Shown: in pieces, positions 1 to 7,235 of the stretch
How the letters are laid out: each line of letters opens with the position of its first letter
How positions within the stretch are numbered: position 1 is the stretch's first letter
From: Chloroflexota bacterium
GTDB lineage: Bacteria; Chloroflexota; Dehalococcoidia; Lucifugimonadales; JADFKI01
Assembly (NCBI GenBank): GCA_022565015.1
Contig: JADFKI010000033.1
Coordinates: 1-18,478 of the forward strand
DNA: 18,478 bases
Direction: 5' to 3'
The notes under the pieces: generated by a model
Databases searched by the model: none
What the model saw: the letters and a program-made list of their open reading frames with translations, nothing else
Told to the model about the DNA's origin: nothing
Program-made: the position numbers and the translations under genes

Positions 1-44
1 TCTGCTAAACTCGTTCCCATTGCTTATACCAATGAGGTCGCCCT

Positions 45-1289
45 TTGCCCCTTCGACTTACCGGCCTCTGGCGCAACACGGACTTCGTAAAGCTATGGGC
101 CGGACAGACCGTCTCCAATTTCGGCACGCTCATGGGCGCGCTACAGTTCACGGCGGTGCTTGCGCTGAGCGCCTCTCCGTTTCAAATGGGCGTGTTGTTG
201 GCCGTCGGCGCCGCGCCAGGCCTTCTCGTGGGGCTCGTCGTGGGCGTATGGGTAGACAGGCTGCCGCGGCGGCCCATGCTGATAGCGGCGGACATTGGGC
301 GGGCGGTCTCGCTGGGCTCTATTCCGGTCGCCTTTGTTATCGGCGTTCTCCGAATGGAGCAGCTTTACGCCGTCGCTTTCCTGAATGGCGCTCTGAGGAC
401 GTTCTTCGACATCGCATACCGCTCGTATCTGCCCTCCCTCGTGGGCCGCGAGAGCCTCGTGGAGGCCAACAGTAAGCTCACCGCCAGCGAGTCCGTCGTT
501 GAAGCCACTGCTTTCAGCATCGGCGGATGGATTGTTCAGCTCATTAGCGCCATGGCCGCGGTGGTGATCGACGCCTTATCATTCCTAGTCTCGGCCTTTT
601 TCTTGCTGAAGATTCGGAAGACGGAACCCCCACCCGATGCGGAGAGTAACCGACAATCCACCATTCATGACTTATCCGAGGGTCTCAGGTTTGTATGGGG
701 TACCCCTCTGCTGCGTGCGGTCACGGGCAGCGCGATAGCAGAGGGGATGGGTGACGGCATCGTTGGTGCGCTGTGGCTAATCTACGGAATCGATGAGCTG
801 GGCTTCGAACCTGGAGTGCTGGGGACGATAGCCGCTGTCGGGGGGATCAGCGCTATCTTCGGCGCGACCTTCGCCAGGCGAATTACGAAACGCTTCGGCG
901 TTGGCCGGACAATGGCGGTCGGCTTCCTCCTGTACGGTCTGTCAATGCTCCTCATACCCGCTGCGCGCGGCCCTCTTGCCATCGCGGCGCTGTTCCTGAT
1001 AGCGCACCAGCTGGGTGATGGCGCGATGATCATTTACGAAATCAATGAAATGAGTCTCAGGCAGACCATCACCCCTGACAGGCTTCTTGGGCGCGTGAAC
1101 GCCAGTATTCGGTTTGTCGGCATCGGGACCTTCTTGATAGGATCGCTCCTCGGAGGCGCCCTGGCCGAGGCTATTGGCCTGCGATGGGCGCTGGCGGCGG
1201 GTGCAGGCAGCGTAATTATCGGTGCGTTATGGCTCGCGGCCTCGCCGATCGGCAGGCTGAAGGAAATGCCCACCGTCGCTGCTGATTAA
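45..1289 (+). CDS. MFS transporter, exporter-like (MFS_3 type)
   Basis: A 414-residue inner-membrane transporter of the major facilitator superfamily, probably a proton-driven exporter; the substrate cannot be read from sequence. Nearly the whole protein is alternating hydrophobic segments, as expected for about 12 helices, with a soluble loop near residues 190-210. MFS motif A is visible as GVWVDRLPRR at residues 67-76, between helices 2 and 3. The opening LWRNTDFVKLWAGQTVS is typical of the EntS-like MFS_3 branch. The start is TTG: an in-frame TGA at 33-35 blocks extension and GAGG at 34-37 gives a 7-base spacing. It ends about 110 bases before the reductive-dehalogenase-like gene on the same strand, so co-transcription is possible but not shown. 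Family assignment is firm; function beyond transport is open. Confidence 0.88.
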   Translation: MPLRLTGLWRNTDFVKLWAGQTVSNFGTLMGALQFTAVLALSASPFQMGVLLAVGAAPGLLVGLVVGVWVDRLPRRPMLIAADIGRAVSLGSIPVAFVIGVLRMEQLYAVAFLNGALRTFFDIAYRSYLPSLVGRESLVEANSKLTASESVVEATAFSIGGWIVQLISAMAAVVIDALSFLVSAFFLLKIRKTEPPPDAESNRQSTIHDLSEGLRFVWGTPLLRAVTGSAIAEGMGDGIVGALWLIYGIDELGFEPGVLGTIAAVGGISAIFGATFARRITKRFGVGRTMAVGFLLYGLSMLLIPAARGPLAIAALFLIAHQLGDGAMIIYEINEMSLRQTITPDRLLGRVNASIRFVGIGTFLIGSLLGGALAEAIGLRWALAAGAGSVIIGALWLAASPIGRLKEMPTVAAD

Positions 1290-1396
1290 CCACGGCTTTT
1301 CGGGGTTCGAGGCGTAGCCGGCTGAGTTAAAAGTAGACCTGGGCGCAGTAAAGGATTTAACATAAGGTTCCAAGTCGATTGAGAGGCGAGTCGTTT

Positions 1397-2689
1397 ATGG
1401 CGAAAAGGATCGTAGGCAAGCAGATAACCCGTCCGTCCGGGAACCCTGACGAGGGCCCAATAACCTTTCCCGTTGCCAAGGACCTTCTGAAAGTGGACGG
1501 CATTCCCATTCGCGACGATGAGGTGTCATTCTACAGCCGGGAGTACCCCCTGGAGAGCATCGCGGTGGAGCAGAGTGCTTCGACCAAGTGGGCCAGCGAG
1601 GTCCGAATTGACTTTTCGCCGGAGACGGAGGCGCTCTACGAAAAGTTTCGAAAGGACATATCTTCGGATGTCGACTGGATCAGGTCCAGCGGCGAGCTGA
1701 CACCCGACACGGCCCCCTCCGGAGACGACGTAACCGAGGCCATCAGGCAAAAGGCCTACGAGCTGGGTTACGGCGAGGCCGGCTTCGCGAAGTTCGACCG
1801 TCGATACCTGTACCAGTCCCGTCGGGCCGAGGCGCGGCCCGACCTGCCCAATGCCATATGCCTGGCCCTCGAGCAGGACTTCGCCGCCACGCAGGAGATT
1901 CCTTCTATCGAGGCCGAAAAAGCACAGGGCGATGCGTACCTCAAACAGGTGGAGCTCTCGAAGCAGCTAGTGGAGTTCATTCTGTCTCTGGGCTACAGCG
2001 CGCAGGTTTCTGGCCCGGTTTGGCACTTCGGCCCCATGATACCGATGTTCGTCGAGGCGGGCCTGGGGCAGCTCGGCGTAAACGGCCAGCTGCTGTCGCC
2101 GAAGTTCGGCTCCCGCGCTCGTCTGCAGATAATCCTGACGAACGCCAAGGTAACCCACGACAAGCCCGTGGACTACGGCATCTACAAGTATTGCGAGTCG
2201 TGCCAGATATGCTTCATGCGCTGCCCCGGCCGAGCGCTGGAGGGCCAGCGGGTGTGGTACAGAGGGGTCGAAAAGCACAAGCTTATCTTCAAACGCTGCA
2301 GGCCGGTAATGACACGTTACGACGGCTGCGGCGTGTGCATGAAGGTCTGCCCCATCCAGAAGTACGGCATGAAGCCGGTCATGGAGCACTACATCGAGAC
2401 GGGCGAGATCCTGGGCAAGGGCTCCGACAACCTGGAGGGCTACACGCTCGGCGACAAGGGCTACTTCCCGCCGGGAAAGCTGCCGCACTTCGACCGCGAT
2501 TTCTTCGACATGCCCTTGGGCAGGGTGGAGGACCGCCTGATCGAGGAGTTCAAGGAGAAGCTGCGCAACGGCAAGAACGGCGGAGGCGCTGCCTCAGAGG
2601 AGGACTGGGCGGAGCTGCGGCAGGCGATGGAGGCCTCAGTCGAGGAGGGCCCGAAGATGATGGACATGGGCATGGACTTCGACGCGTAG
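1397..2689 (+). CDS. Reductive dehalogenase-like / QueG-like iron-sulfur protein, no Tat signal
   Basis: A 430-residue protein with the two-cluster ferredoxin module of corrinoid reductive dehalogenases (RdhA) and epoxyqueuosine reductases. The first motif is C-x2-C-x2-C-x3-CP at C266, C269, C272 and C276. The second is C-x9-C-x2-C-x3-CP at C301, C311, C314 and C318. This paired spacing is closer to RdhA than to an ordinary ferredoxin. Upstream lies the corrinoid-domain-like stretch GLGQLGVNGQLLSPKFG. No twin-arginine RRxFxK signal is present and no rdhB-type anchor gene follows, so it is probably cytoplasmic and not a classical respiratory dehalogenase. ATG 1397 is preferred because GAGAGG at 1381-1386 precedes it; an in-frame TTG at 1379 would add six residues. 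Substrate and reaction are unknown. Confidence 0.82.
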   Translation: MAKRIVGKQITRPSGNPDEGPITFPVAKDLLKVDGIPIRDDEVSFYSREYPLESIAVEQSASTKWASEVRIDFSPETEALYEKFRKDISSDVDWIRSSGELTPDTAPSGDDVTEAIRQKAYELGYGEAGFAKFDRRYLYQSRRAEARPDLPNAICLALEQDFAATQEIPSIEAEKAQGDAYLKQVELSKQLVEFILSLGYSAQVSGPVWHFGPMIPMFVEAGLGQLGVNGQLLSPKFGSRARLQIILTNAKVTHDKPVDYGIYKYCESCQICFMRCPGRALEGQRVWYRGVEKHKLIFKRCRPVMTRYDGCGVCMKVCPIQKYGMKPVMEHYIETGEILGKGSDNLEGYTLGDKGYFPPGKLPHFDRDFFDMPLGRVEDRLIEEFKEKLRNGKNGGGAASEEDWAELRQAMEASVEEGPKMMDMGMDFDA

Positions 2690-2710
2690 AGGGGTTGTTG
2701 GGGGACTTGC

Positions 2711-2728
2711 ATATTATTTACAGCGTCG
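2711..2728. repeat. Left copy of imperfect 18-bp direct repeat flanking low-GC cassette
   Basis: ATATTATTTACAGCGTCG matches the sequence at 4643-4660 at 16 of 18 positions; both differences are C/T. The two copies lie on either side of the two-gene minus-strand cassette, in the same orientation. They could be attachment-site or insertion scars, but AT-rich chance similarity is not excluded. Confidence 0.4.
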
Positions 2729-2840
2729 TCTGTTCAAGGACAAGCCTTCTACACAAGTCTTAAGTGGGTGATGAACAGATCGGTGGCCTAGGACCCTGAA
2801 GAAGAAATCAACTCCTGCTCGCGAAAAATGCATGGCATCT

Positions 2841-4052
2841 TTATTGTGATTCTTCGCCTGGAACCGTAAGTGATACAATTTCTAGCAGCGTGTATGTAGT
2901 TCTTTCTTCTCCAGTAGCTGCATTAACCTGCAAATGCGGTAGTAGATTTACCTGACATTGACTTCCGAGCGTTAGACGCTCTAATTGATCTATGGCATTT
3001 GGCTCGACTGCGCCCTCAAATCGCTCGTTGGTGGCATTTTCTTTAACTTCAAACCTTAACGTCCTGACGTTGCCACCGAGCAAAATTCCTTCAATTTCAA
3101 GGGTTTCTTTAATAATATCCGTTGCTGCGTCTATCTGTGCCAAAATATTGCGGGCCGATTCTTGGGAGATTAGCGCTTCGCGAGGTAAAAGCCTTCCTGG
3201 TTGACTCCAGTTGATTGTCGCGGAAGGTATTGAGGATTCTATAGTAGCAAGCAGGTCGCTATAGTTGTTTGCAACTCTGCCCTTCAGGAGGGTAAGCTGA
3301 TGTGTAAGTCTATGTTCTTCATCTCCCGCCTCAAACAGATCAAAAAGTCTAGCTAGGCTATTTCGAACTAGTGATTCTCCTAGCATGTCGTCCTCTGCAT
3401 GCGTTTCAAAACGCACACCAAATGACCCAACATATCCCCCAATAATATCCAACCTTGTCATAGATTTTACTGAGTCTGGGATGACACCTCTCTGAGTTGG
3501 GTGACCTTCGATGACCTGGCCTAGGGCATCAAGGAGTCTTTGTAGATTGCCGATAAATTGGCCTACTATTCTCGCCCCAACGCGGCCCGTTTCGTCTGAC
3601 GGGTTTCCTTCAAGTTTGACATCCAAAAGATGCGCTCGACCCCTGCTTGGAATTCCACTTACACCTTCAGGTATGGGAATACTCAATTTGGCATGTGGAA
3701 GGGGGAATGCATTTTCAGGGAGTGCGTCTAGATCCGTCAAAACCGTCTCTATTCCTTGGTCGTCCACATTTCGGTCAACGACAAGCAGAAAGCCATCTTC
3801 TGGGTCACGTAACGCTTCATGTGAAGAAATTACTCCTGAAAGAACAGAATATAGCCGAGTTTCACTAATAGGCAGATAAATCCATCTTTCAGTCGTCTCG
3901 TCGGCATCGCTCCACCAGGCGAGATACAGTTGTCCCGCTTGATTCTTCTGAAGTAACAGGCGTGGACCATCGTAGTACTGAAGAACTCTTTCAAATGAGA
4001 ACGAACTCCACATAGGAGCCGGTAATCTTGTTCCTTGAATGTAGGGGAGCAT
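2841..4052 (-). CDS. Uncharacterised 403-aa protein, possibly DUF6575-like; downstream gene of two-gene cassette
   Basis: Function unknown. The N-terminal segment (YYDGPRLLLQ from residue 26, then QLYLAWW and RWIYLPIS) resembles, from memory, the DUF6575 group; I could not search. The rest is mixed alpha/beta and soluble, with a long polar helical stretch in the C-terminal half (about residues 230-330). There is no signal peptide, membrane segment or catalytic motif I can name. It starts 20 bases after the stop of the 149-residue upstream gene, so the two form one operon. GC is roughly 46% against about 60% around it, and its Shine-Dalgarno is weak, unlike most neighbours, which fits horizontal acquisition. 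A role in defence or as a toxin/antitoxin partner is inferred only from context. Confidence 0.8.
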   Translation of the reverse strand: MLPYIQGTRLPAPMWSSFSFERVLQYYDGPRLLLQKNQAGQLYLAWWSDADETTERWIYLPISETRLYSVLSGVISSHEALRDPEDGFLLVVDRNVDDQGIETVLTDLDALPENAFPLPHAKLSIPIPEGVSGIPSRGRAHLLDVKLEGNPSDETGRVGARIVGQFIGNLQRLLDALGQVIEGHPTQRGVIPDSVKSMTRLDIIGGYVGSFGVRFETHAEDDMLGESLVRNSLARLFDLFEAGDEEHRLTHQLTLLKGRVANNYSDLLATIESSIPSATINWSQPGRLLPREALISQESARNILAQIDAATDIIKETLEIEGILLGGNVRTLRFEVKENATNERFEGAVEPNAIDQLERLTLGSQCQVNLLPHLQVNAATGEERTTYTLLEIVSLTVPGEESQ

Positions 4053-4072
4053 CTTAAATTATTATCTGGCGA

Positions 4073-4522
4073 TTAGAGGCTATGAACTTCTGAGACTACT
4101 GTCGTGGGATCAAATCCTTCTACAATCCACCAAGTATAATGTGAAGCAAATCTACCCCCAGTATGAAGGATTTTGCCGCATGACGAGGTGGGATTCACAT
4201 TAGCTATCATATTACCAATATTCGGGTATTGACTAGCGCATTGCACCGCATCATTTCGATCTGAAAAAACTGACAGTCCGAATGTTTCACAAAGTGTCCT
4301 CCTGCCTTTACGGACCTCCAGTTCGGCTCGCCGCTTACTTTGGACATATAGGGGAACAAAATCATCTCGCCCCCGTGTGTCAGACTTGACTATTCGATAA
4401 TACGATCCGTTAGCGGCGAGAGCTTGTGTTGGGGGACAATCTTCGGGAAACTCGGTTGGCCAATTCCATGAAACCAAAGCGTATCTTCCTCTGTTATGGT
4501 AAATACGCAACGAATATAGCAC
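4073..4522 (-). CDS. Uncharacterised 149-aa protein, first gene of two-gene cassette
   Basis: Not recognised. The soluble protein has a hydrophobic/aromatic N-terminus (YALVSWNWP), a basic middle (QSKRRAELEVRKGRR, about residues 61-75) and a C-terminal GKILHTGGRFASHYTWW segment (about 116-132) that looks like a conserved core. The start is GTG at 4522; an in-frame TTG at 4510 is possible and neither has a strong ribosome site. Low GC matches the downstream partner, 20 bases away. A minus-strand promoter with -35 at 4598-4603 lies about 50 bases upstream. The pairing of a small and a larger unknown protein recalls toxin-antitoxin or defence modules, but nothing in the sequence proves that. Confidence 0.7.
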   Translation of the reverse strand: MLYSLRIYHNRGRYALVSWNWPTEFPEDCPPTQALAANGSYYRIVKSDTRGRDDFVPLYVQSKRRAELEVRKGRRTLCETFGLSVFSDRNDAVQCASQYPNIGNMIANVNPTSSCGKILHTGGRFASHYTWWIVEGFDPTTVVSEVHSL

Positions 4523-4573
4523 ATAAACTTAGATGCAACATGCAATTAATGGTAATCCAACCCTTTTAGAACA

Positions 4574-4603
4574 TTTGTACCACACATTTAATATTCGCGT
4601 CAA
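4574..4603 (-). promoter_or_regulatory. Sigma-70-type promoter for the two-gene cassette
   Basis: Read on the minus strand: TTGACG at 4603-4598, an 18-base spacer, then TACAAA at 4579-4574 preceded by TGG, which makes an extended -10. It lies 52 bases upstream of the GTG at 4522 and points into the operon. Confidence 0.5.
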
Positions 4604-4642
4604 TTGTTCTCGTTGTGACGACCGTGGCTCCATTTCATAACA

Positions 4643-4660
4643 ATATTATTTATAGCGCCG
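4643..4660. repeat. Right copy of imperfect 18-bp direct repeat
   Basis: ATATTATTTATAGCGCCG, partner of 2711-2728. It ends one base before the TTGACA of the selenoprotein promoter, so the low-GC cassette appears to stop exactly at that promoter. A related but gapped sequence, ATATTATTATAGCCGCC, lies at 16023-16039 beside the second low-GC insert. Confidence 0.4.
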
Positions 4661-4661
4661 A

Positions 4662-4690
4662 TTGACACGGTTTATGGCGTGTGATAAATT
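4662..4690 (+). promoter_or_regulatory. Sigma-70-type promoter for the selenoprotein gene
   Basis: TTGACA at 4662-4667 (consensus -35), a 17-base spacer, then TAAATT at 4685-4690 as a 4-of-6 match to the -10. The leader to the ATG at 4778 would be about 80 bases. Confidence 0.5.
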
Positions 4691-4777
4691 CGGAAGACTA
4701 GCTCAGGCGTAGCATAAGAGCCAACTTGATTACGTATCAGGTTCGGCCGCCGCGCCTTAGACTCCAAGGAGGTAAGA

Positions 4778-5062
4778 ATGGCTGGAGAAGGCAAGTTTGA
4801 AGTAGAGATCGTATACTGCGTGCCTTGAGCGCATCTCGGTACGGCGGCCTGGATGGCCACCGAGTTCTTTGCAGAGGGCGGTAAGGAAGTCGCGATCAAG
4901 ATTACTCCCGGTATCGCCGGCATTCTGCAGGTATTTGTCGACGGCGAAAAGATCTACGACAAGAAGGAAGAAGACGGCCAGTTCCCGAATCTCCCTCGCG
5001 TCAAGCAGATGAGGGCGATCATAAGGGACAAGCTCTCCGTGGCGGTGGCGGCGGACAACTAA
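4778..5062 (+). CDS. SelW/Rdx-family selenoprotein (CxxU), UGA decoded as selenocysteine
   Basis: A 94-residue thioredoxin-fold protein of the SelT/SelW/SelH (Rdx) family, presumed thiol/selenol redox protein of the cytoplasm. The reading frame runs from ATG 4778, behind the strong AAGGAGGT at 4766-4773, through an in-frame TGA at 4826-4828 to TAA at 5060-5062. The first part reads EVEIVYCVP, so the TGA gives C14-V-P-U17, exactly where Rdx proteins carry CxxC or CxxU. After it come AAWMATEFF, the PGIAG segment and FPNLPRVKQMRAIIRDK, all family hallmarks. A bacterial SECIS-like hairpin begins seven bases after the TGA. The gene has its own promoter and terminator. Calling it from ATG 4853 would remove the active site. 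A cysteine-to-stop pseudogene is unlikely because both halves are intact and the hairpin is present. Confidence 0.9.
4835..4864 (+). promoter_or_regulatory. Bacterial SECIS-like hairpin downstream of the UGA codon
   Basis: CTCGGT (4835-4840) pairs with ACCGAG (4859-4864), and GGCC (4846-4849) with GGCC (4855-4858). This leaves a five-base 5' bulge and a five-base apical loop TGGAT at 4850-4854 with G at its second position. The loop starts 21 bases after the UGA, within the distance accepted for bacterial SECIS elements, which bind SelB. Confidence 0.75.
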
Positions 5063-5085
5063 GCCACCTCGATTCCGCGCGAATT

Positions 5086-5120
5086 GAAAAGCCCTGGGCT
5101 GGCTCAGTCCGGGGCTTTTC
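5086..5120 (+). terminator. Terminator of the selenoprotein gene
   Basis: GAAAAGCCC (5086-5094) and GGGCTTTTC (5112-5120) form a perfect 9-bp stem with a 17-base loop, starting 24 bases after the stop. The T-rich 3' arm provides the U tract. Confidence 0.65.
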
Positions 5121-5124
5121 GTTA

Positions 5125-5130
5125 TATAAT
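5125..5130 (+). promoter_or_regulatory. Possible -10 box for the SirB1-like gene
   Basis: TATAAT directly after the terminator, 59 bases before the ATG at 5190. No convincing -35 is seen at 16-18 bases upstream, where the terminator loop lies, so this is tentative. Confidence 0.3.
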
Positions 5131-5189
5131 ATGCCTGAAATCGACGGGACACCTTTGTCCGTCATGCACACTGGCAGGGCCTTACGCAA

Positions 5190-6017
5190 ATGAACAGGTC
5201 AGACGCGTGGACCGAGTTTGGCGACATCTTACGTTCAGAGGACGAAGATATCGACCTTGCGCGCGCCGCGCTGCTCATCGCCTCGACCGAGTATCCAGAC
5301 CTGCGTGTGGAGCGCGAGCTCTGTCGGATAGGGGCCCTGGCCGAGGGGGTCGCATATCGGTTCGCCGATGAAGATGACCCGCTATTTCACGTCAACACCC
5401 TGAGCGAGTACCTCTTCGACGAAATCCAGTTTCGCGGCAACCACGACGACTACTACGACCCCCGCAACAGCTACCTGAACGATGTCCTGGACCGCAAGCT
5501 CGGTATTCCCATCACCCTTGCGCTCGTCTACATAGAGGTAGGCCAAAGAGCTGGAATGCCGCTTGCAGGGGTCGGCATGCCCGGACATTTCTTGGTGCGC
5601 CATCGAGACGTGCCGGACCTGCTCATAGACCCCTTTAATAGAGGCATCCTCCTGACGGAAGACGAGTGCGCCCAGCGCCTTAAAGAGGCAACCCGCGCCT
5701 CGGTCCCATGGGACGCCGGCTACCTGACACCCATAAGCAACCGTGAGTTTGTCGCACGCATCATTCGGAACCTCAAGGCGATATACCTCCGGCGGCGCGA
5801 TTACGACAGAGTGCTCACGATGATAGACGGCCTGCTGATGACGCAACCCCACCTTTCTCCCGAGCGGCGCGACCGGGGTGTAGTCAACTATCGTCTGGGC
5901 AACTACAATGAGGCCCTTGACGACCTGGAGGCGTACGTCGAGTCCGGCTCGTCAGTCCCAGACTGCGGGGATGTTCAGAGACTCATCGACCAGATTCACG
6001 GCATCCTGAAGAAGTAG
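5190..6017 (+). CDS. SirB1-family protein (transglutaminase-like fold plus C-terminal TPR)
   Basis: A 275-residue soluble protein of the SirB1/Transglut_core2 family, a widespread group whose biochemical role is poorly known. The family core is clear: NSYLNDVLDRKLGIPITLAL (residues 93-112), GVGMPGHFLVRH with H133, and LLIDPFNRGILL with D147. The His and Asp correspond to two transglutaminase triad positions; no Cys is seen in the GIPITLAL segment, so protease or transglutaminase activity is doubtful. The C-terminal part (about 195-270, including VVNYRLGNYNEALDDLEAYV) has the helical-hairpin pattern of tetratricopeptide repeats, suggesting protein binding. ATG 5190 has only a weak AGGG about 11 bases ahead. 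It follows the selenoprotein on the same strand but is separated by that gene's terminator. Confidence 0.87.
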   Translation: MNRSDAWTEFGDILRSEDEDIDLARAALLIASTEYPDLRVERELCRIGALAEGVAYRFADEDDPLFHVNTLSEYLFDEIQFRGNHDDYYDPRNSYLNDVLDRKLGIPITLALVYIEVGQRAGMPLAGVGMPGHFLVRHRDVPDLLIDPFNRGILLTEDECAQRLKEATRASVPWDAGYLTPISNREFVARIIRNLKAIYLRRRDYDRVLTMIDGLLMTQPHLSPERRDRGVVNYRLGNYNEALDDLEAYVESGSSVPDCGDVQRLIDQIHGILKK

Positions 6018-6018
6018 T

Positions 6019-6048
6019 CGGCTTTCCGTCGACCCGCGGCCAAAGCCG
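6019..6048 (+). terminator. Weak hairpin after the SirB1-like gene
   Basis: CGGCTTT (6019-6025) pairs with AAAGCCG (6042-6048) directly after the stop codon. There is no real T tract, so intrinsic termination is uncertain. Confidence 0.3.
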
Positions 6049-6124
6049 TTCGATACGGCTCCAATTTTCGGCCCAGGACACCCTGGTGCTCCCTCTCCGG
6101 CTTGCATGCTCGCAACATTCAGGT

Positions 6125-6151
6125 TTGACCTGACGCCCGTTGTGGTACCAT
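6125..6151 (+). promoter_or_regulatory. Possible promoter for the esterase pair
   Basis: TTGACC at 6125-6130 and TACCAT at 6146-6151, with TGG before the -10 (extended -10). The 15-base spacer is short. It would give a leader of about 90 bases to the ATG at 6245. Confidence 0.35.
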
Positions 6152-6244
6152 TCCCTCGATTTTCCTTTCCCATTTCTTCTAAAGTCCTTCGGGCCCGGTC
6201 TGTGGTCGGACCAGGGGCGCAGCTAAGCTCAATAGGGGGTTGAT

Positions 6245-7171
6245 ATGCCCAGGGTCGTCTCTGAGGACTACGTTTGCAAAGTGAAGAGGCCGGGTGATTT
6301 CGATGACTTCTGGGGCGACGTGCTTGCTCAGGCAGCCAAGATTCCGCTCAACGTCGAGGTCCTGCGAGACCCCCTGAGGAGCTCGGACGAGATCGAGACC
6401 TACCAGGTCTTCTACGACAGCCTGGACCACGTTCGCGTTGCCGGCTGGTACTGCCTGCCGAAGAACAGGTCTGGCAGGCTGCCGGGTATGCTCTTCCTGC
6501 CCGGCTACCAGAGCGACCCGGCCGTCCCTAAGGAGTGGGCGAGGAGAGGCTACGCCACGTTGACCGCCGCTCCCAGGGGTAAGCTAAGGAGCAACAGTCA
6601 GTTCAACCCCGGGTATCCCAATCTGCTGACGCACAACATCACGGACCGCAACACCTACTCTTACCGCGGGTTCTACGTGGACGCGTGGCGCGGCATCGAC
6701 TTCCTGCTGGGCCGCTTCGAGGTGGACCCGGACCGCATAGGCGTCGCGGGAAGCAGCCAGGGTGGCGGTCTGACGATCACGACGGCCGCGATGCGACAGG
6801 AGGTCAAGGCGGCATCGGCCGGCGCGCCCTACCTGTGCGGCTACATGGACGCCATCGAGCTCAGCCACACGTACCCTTATCACGAGATCAACGACTACCT
6901 GCGCCTGCATCCGGACAGCCGCGAGGATGTCGAGAATACGCTGGCCTACTTCGACGGCATCAGCTTCGCGGATAAGGTGACGTGCCCCATAATCGTAAAC
7001 ATCGGCCTGCAGGACAACGTGTGCCCGCCGGAGACAGGATATTCGCTCTTCAGGACCATCGGCAGTCGGGACAAGACGCTCTATCCGTACGACGGGCATG
7101 GCCATGAGGCGGGACGCTACAAGCACGAGGCCATCGTCGTCGAGTTCTTCAGGACTCATCTGAATCCCTAG
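6245..7171 (+). CDS. CE7-like esterase (acetyl-xylan esterase / cephalosporin-C deacetylase family)
   Basis: A 308-residue alpha/beta-hydrolase of the AXE1 (CE7) family, which removes acetyl groups from acetylated sugars or related small esters. The nucleophile elbow is GSSQGG with S171; the triad is completed by D257 (GLQDNVCPP) and H287 in GHGHEAG, whose HE pair is a CE7 signature. The family RGQ motif appears as PRGK. The protein starts with the DFDDFWGDVLAQA segment common at CE7 N-termini, and length is normal. No signal peptide is seen, so it is probably cytoplasmic, acting on imported oligomers or small esters. AGGGGG precedes the ATG. A divergent paralogue follows 64 bases downstream, presumably in one transcript. 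The exact substrate is open. Confidence 0.87.
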   Translation: MPRVVSEDYVCKVKRPGDFDDFWGDVLAQAAKIPLNVEVLRDPLRSSDEIETYQVFYDSLDHVRVAGWYCLPKNRSGRLPGMLFLPGYQSDPAVPKEWARRGYATLTAAPRGKLRSNSQFNPGYPNLLTHNITDRNTYSYRGFYVDAWRGIDFLLGRFEVDPDRIGVAGSSQGGGLTITTAAMRQEVKAASAGAPYLCGYMDAIELSHTYPYHEINDYLRLHPDSREDVENTLAYFDGISFADKVTCPIIVNIGLQDNVCPPETGYSLFRTIGSRDKTLYPYDGHGHEAGRYKHEAIVVEFFRTHLNP

Positions 7172-7235
7172 GCGTCATATTGTCGAGCGAGCGTCTGAAC
7201 GATTAGCGGCAGCTTGCACTGCGGGAGGACAAACG

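Noticed and set aside
1858..2763. 301-codon plus-strand frame
   Set aside because: It is out of phase with the RdhA-like gene, whose cysteine motifs are in the other frame; the composition is Arg/Gly-rich noise.
3511..3879. Plus-strand frames opposite the 403-aa gene
   Set aside because: They are shadows of the minus-strand gene without start signals; the minus-strand frame spans the whole region and follows a promoter and a partner gene.
4826..4828. In-frame TGA read as a nonsense mutation or sequencing error in a Cys-type Rdx protein
   Set aside because: Both halves are intact and family-like, the codon falls exactly at the CxxU position, and a SECIS-like hairpin follows at the right distance.
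4757..5152. Minus-strand 131-codon frame opposite the selenoprotein
   Set aside because: It has no ribosome site or domain pattern and overlaps a gene supported by homology, SD, SECIS-like element and terminator.
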